A program made the translations under genes and the position numbers. Below are positions 6,990-8,335 of a stretch of DNA of 8,335 nt, in pieces. Below the pieces are notes generated by a model that was not told where the DNA came from, ran no database searches, and saw only the letters and a program-made list of their open reading frames with translations. How positions within the stretch are numbered: position 1 is the first letter of the stretch; each line of letters begins with the position of its first letter. Origin of the DNA: Flavobacteriaceae bacterium (GTDB taxonomy: Bacteria; Bacteroidota; Bacteroidia; Flavobacteriales; Flavobacteriaceae); NCBI GenBank assembly GCA_030829155.1, contig JAURBD010000075.1:1-8335 (forward strand). Reading direction: 5' to 3'.

Positions 6990-8127
6990 TTTCAAGCATT
7001 TTGTAGGCTTCTTCAATATAGAGTTGGAATACCTCAGGGAATTCAGTTTCATTGGGTTTTCCAGTAAGGTGACCCAAGCGAACGACAATAATATCATCTT
7101 CAGGGATTACAATAACGTATTGCCCCAGGTGACCACGCATAGCAAAAAGAGGTTTTTGATCAATTTCAGAAAGCCACCACCCGTATCCGTATTCAGGACT
7201 ATTTTTAAATCGAGGACGAACACTTAAAGCCACAAAAGTGGAATCAATTAATTTTTTTCCATTCCATTTTCCATGATCCTTGTAAAGTTTTCCAAATCGC
7301 GCAAAGTCTTTCGCATTTGAAGCAAAACAACAAAATGCTTTTTCCATTCCATTTTTTTTGCTGTCAATTTGCCAAAGTGCATTTTCTTTTGCCCCCATGG
7401 GCTTCCAAAAGTTTTCCGAAAAATAATCACTTAGGTTAGATCCTACAGCTTTTTGGATAATCATTCCGAGTAACTGTGTGTTTCCACTCAGATATGAATA
7501 TTCTTGACCGGGTGTTCCTATTATTTTTCTGTTTCGCAGTAGACTTTGTAAATCATCTGTAAAATAGGACTGGGTTGTGATGTTAAGGGGATTGTAATAT
7601 TCTTCAACCCAGTCAAGGCCCGAAGCCATACTTGCTAGGTCACCCACAGTCAAATCAGCTGCATTACCTTCATTAAATTCTTCAAAAAAATATCCTACTT
7701 TTTGATCGATGCTTTCGATTTTTCCATCTTCAATTGCTTTCCCTAGCATACCAGTCACCATGCTTTTGGCCATGGAAAAAGAATTACTTTTGGAGGTATC
7801 CGAATATCCGTTGTAATACTTTTCATGGAAAATACTATCGTTTTTGATGATTAGATACGCTACAGTTTTATATTCTTTATGAGCTTTCATTAATCGATCT
7901 GTGGGTTCAACAGTATTGTATTTTTTGTGAACAGCCCATTTTTGGGGCTGATCGGAAGCCTCTACAGTTCGGTTTTCAAAAACCTCATAGTCGTGCAAAA
8001 AAGCTGTTGTATGACCTGTACCATAAATTTTTATTAATCCTGGAATTACATAATTGTATGAACTGATGTAAAGTAGTGCATACAACGCAATAAGAACACC
8101 AAATACAATTTTCAATATTTTTTTCAT
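6973..8127 (-). CDS. Membrane-anchored serine hydrolase, beta-lactamase/class C fold
   Basis: The 384-residue product starts [20 protein letters not shown], an uncleaved-type N-terminal membrane segment or signal anchor, so the enzyme is probably periplasmic. It then carries the three motifs of the beta-lactamase family (PF00144): SMAK with nucleophile Ser118 and Lys121, Tyr in YSYLSGN (210-216), and the HLG triad (333-335) in RGHLGQYV. The YxSGN form with HxG resembles 6-aminohexanoate-dimer-hydrolase-like esterases more than true AmpC enzymes. Its natural substrate cannot be told. Other supports are [13 protein letters not shown] (161-173) and [10 protein letters not shown] chose ATG 8127 because it opens the membrane segment; the same frame continues upstream without a stop into the alkyltransferase gene, an effect of that gene's frameshift. 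TAAATTTT at 8134-8141 is a weak minus-7 candidate. The C-terminus ends just past the family's usual end and overlaps the exonuclease remnant. Confidence 0.92.
   Translation of the reverse strand: MKKILKIVFGVLIALYALLYISSYNYVIPGLIKIYGTGHTTAFLHDYEVFENRTVEASDQPQKWAVHKKYNTVEPTDRLMKAHKEYKTVAYLIIKNDSIFHEKYYNGYSDTSKSNSFSMAKSMVTGMLGKAIEDGKIESIDQKVGYFFEEFNEGNAADLTVGDLASMASGLDWVEEYYNPLNITTQSYFTDDLQSLLRNRKIIGTPGQEYSYLSGNTQLLGMIIQKAVGSNLSDYFSENFWKPMGAKENALWQIDSKKNGMEKAFCCFASNAKDFARFGKLYKDHGKWNGKKLIDSTFVALSVRPRFKNSPEYGYGWWLSEIDQKPLFAMRGHLGQYVIVIPEDDIIVVRLGHLTGKPNETEFPEVFQLYIEEAYKMLENAAKT
6985..7002. repeat. Short tandem repeat AGCATTTT at the hydrolase/exonuclease junction
   Basis: AGCATTTT occurs at 6985-6992 and again at 6995-7002, a ten-base period with two differing spacer bases. 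It lies exactly where the end of the serine hydrolase gene meets the first codons of the exonuclease remnant. Such a repeat could be the footprint of the deletion or a chance product of coding AAAATGCT twice in an AT-rich gene. Confidence 0.5.
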
Positions 8128-8133
8128 AAGTGT

Positions 8134-8141
8134 AAAATTTA
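8134..8141 (-). promoter_or_regulatory. Weak minus-7-like box before the serine hydrolase
   Basis: Read on the minus strand, TAAATTTT matches TAnnTTTG except for the final G and ends six bases before the ATG. No TTG lies at the expected minus-33 distance. It sits in the short gap after the alkyltransferase stop in the restored frame, so the hydrolase may instead be read from an upstream promoter. Confidence 0.2.
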
Positions 8142-8164
8142 GTAAATTAAAAATGAGATGATTA

Positions 8165-8335
8165 CTAAAAATCAAACTCTTTTTGAACCCCAATGCCTTC
8201 CTTTTGGAGTAGCCATTTTTTTTATCTAAGCCAGAGGCAAAGCCAACCAGATTTGCATTACTTCCAATAACTCGATGACAAGGTATATCTACTAATATAG
8301 GGTTTTTTCCGATAGCAGCCCCAACAGCTCTTACC
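8165..8335 (-). pseudogene. ogt: Methylated-DNA--protein-cysteine methyltransferase (MGMT/Ogt), 3' part, apparent frameshift
   Basis: Minus-strand translation from the right edge reads [20 protein letters not shown] then [19 protein letters not shown]. The PCHRV motif holds the methyl-accepting cysteine (codon at 8278-8280) that takes alkyl groups from O6-alkylguanine in direct DNA repair. After GLDKK the frame becomes unlike the family ([10 protein letters not shown]). One extra A in the A8 run (T8 at 8216-8223 on the plus strand) restores [20 protein letters not shown] and a stop at 8165-8167, which matches the usual KxWLLxxE ending of MGMT proteins. The gene therefore looks like a normal alkyltransferase minus one base near its 3' end. 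The catalytic core and cysteine lie before the shift. Without correction, translation continues in frame into the serine hydrolase. The 5' part is outside the window. Sequencing error, real mutation, and slippage-corrected expression are all possible. Confidence 0.82.
8216..8223 (-). other. A8 homopolymer at the alkyltransferase frameshift
   Basis: Eight A residues on the minus strand follow the GAT codon of GLDKK. Nine would keep the family's reading frame. Runs of this length are classical sites of replication slippage, RNA-polymerase slippage and sequencing indels, so this is the most likely place of the frame change. Confidence 0.8.

Noticed and set aside
6826..7227. 133-codon plus-strand open frame opposite the exonuclease remnant and hydrolase end
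   Set aside because: Serine-rich shadow of minus-strand genes; no start context or family resemblance.
8128..8193. Serine hydrolase starting upstream at the TTG at 8193
   Set aside because: The extra 22 residues come from the shifted end of the alkyltransferase gene and precede a clean MKK plus hydrophobic membrane segment starting at 8127.
6973..8335. A new repair-hydrolase fusion system
   Set aside because: The fused frame is explained by one missing A in a homopolymer; the normal alkyltransferase C-terminus and stop are present one frame away.

Overview
The window is an AT-rich stretch of a Bacteroidota chromosome, most likely from the class Flavobacteriia. Three things point there: a single-chain (alpha2) glycyl-tRNA synthetase whose motif-2 region looks like the Bacteroidota version; an Ig-like lipoprotein N-terminus with the Cys-Ala-Lys-Arg-Gly-Asn-Pro signature; and TAnnTTTG-like promoter boxes with almost no Shine-Dalgarno sequences. 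Genus cannot be told from this window.

Layout. (1) 1-695, minus strand: a broken comF gene followed by the start of an Ig-like lipoprotein gene that leaves the window on the left. (2) 748-5122, plus strand: glyS, then a closely packed set of xth (exonuclease III / AP endonuclease), an OmpA-family coiled-coil lipoprotein, and tas-like aldo/keto reductase. (3) 5131-8335, minus strand, converging on tas with an 8-bp gap: an MGMT/Ogt gene end with a frameshift, a membrane-anchored beta-lactamase-fold serine hydrolase, a 58-codon remnant of a PF10108-type 3'-5' exonuclease, and a double-ATPase peptide-type ABC transporter subunit. There is no gene-free stretch longer than about 80 bases, and I see no RNA gene, mobile element or CRISPR array.

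How the genes relate. The intact genes cover translation (glyS), base-excision repair (xth), envelope anchoring (OmpA-like and Ig-like lipoproteins), redox metabolism (tas), peptide uptake energetics (ABC protein) and an envelope hydrolase. No novel multi-gene system is evident.

The notable signal is gene decay. comF has lost its central catalytic region and carries an in-frame UGA. The alkyltransferase gene has an apparent one-base loss in an A8 run, which puts its frame in phase with the next gene. The exonuclease gene survives only as its C-terminal tail, wedged between two overlapping genes. All three broken genes belong to DNA-uptake or DNA-processing families, while their neighbours look intact. 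This fits a lineage undergoing gene loss, but homopolymer or assembly error must be excluded for the alkyltransferase.
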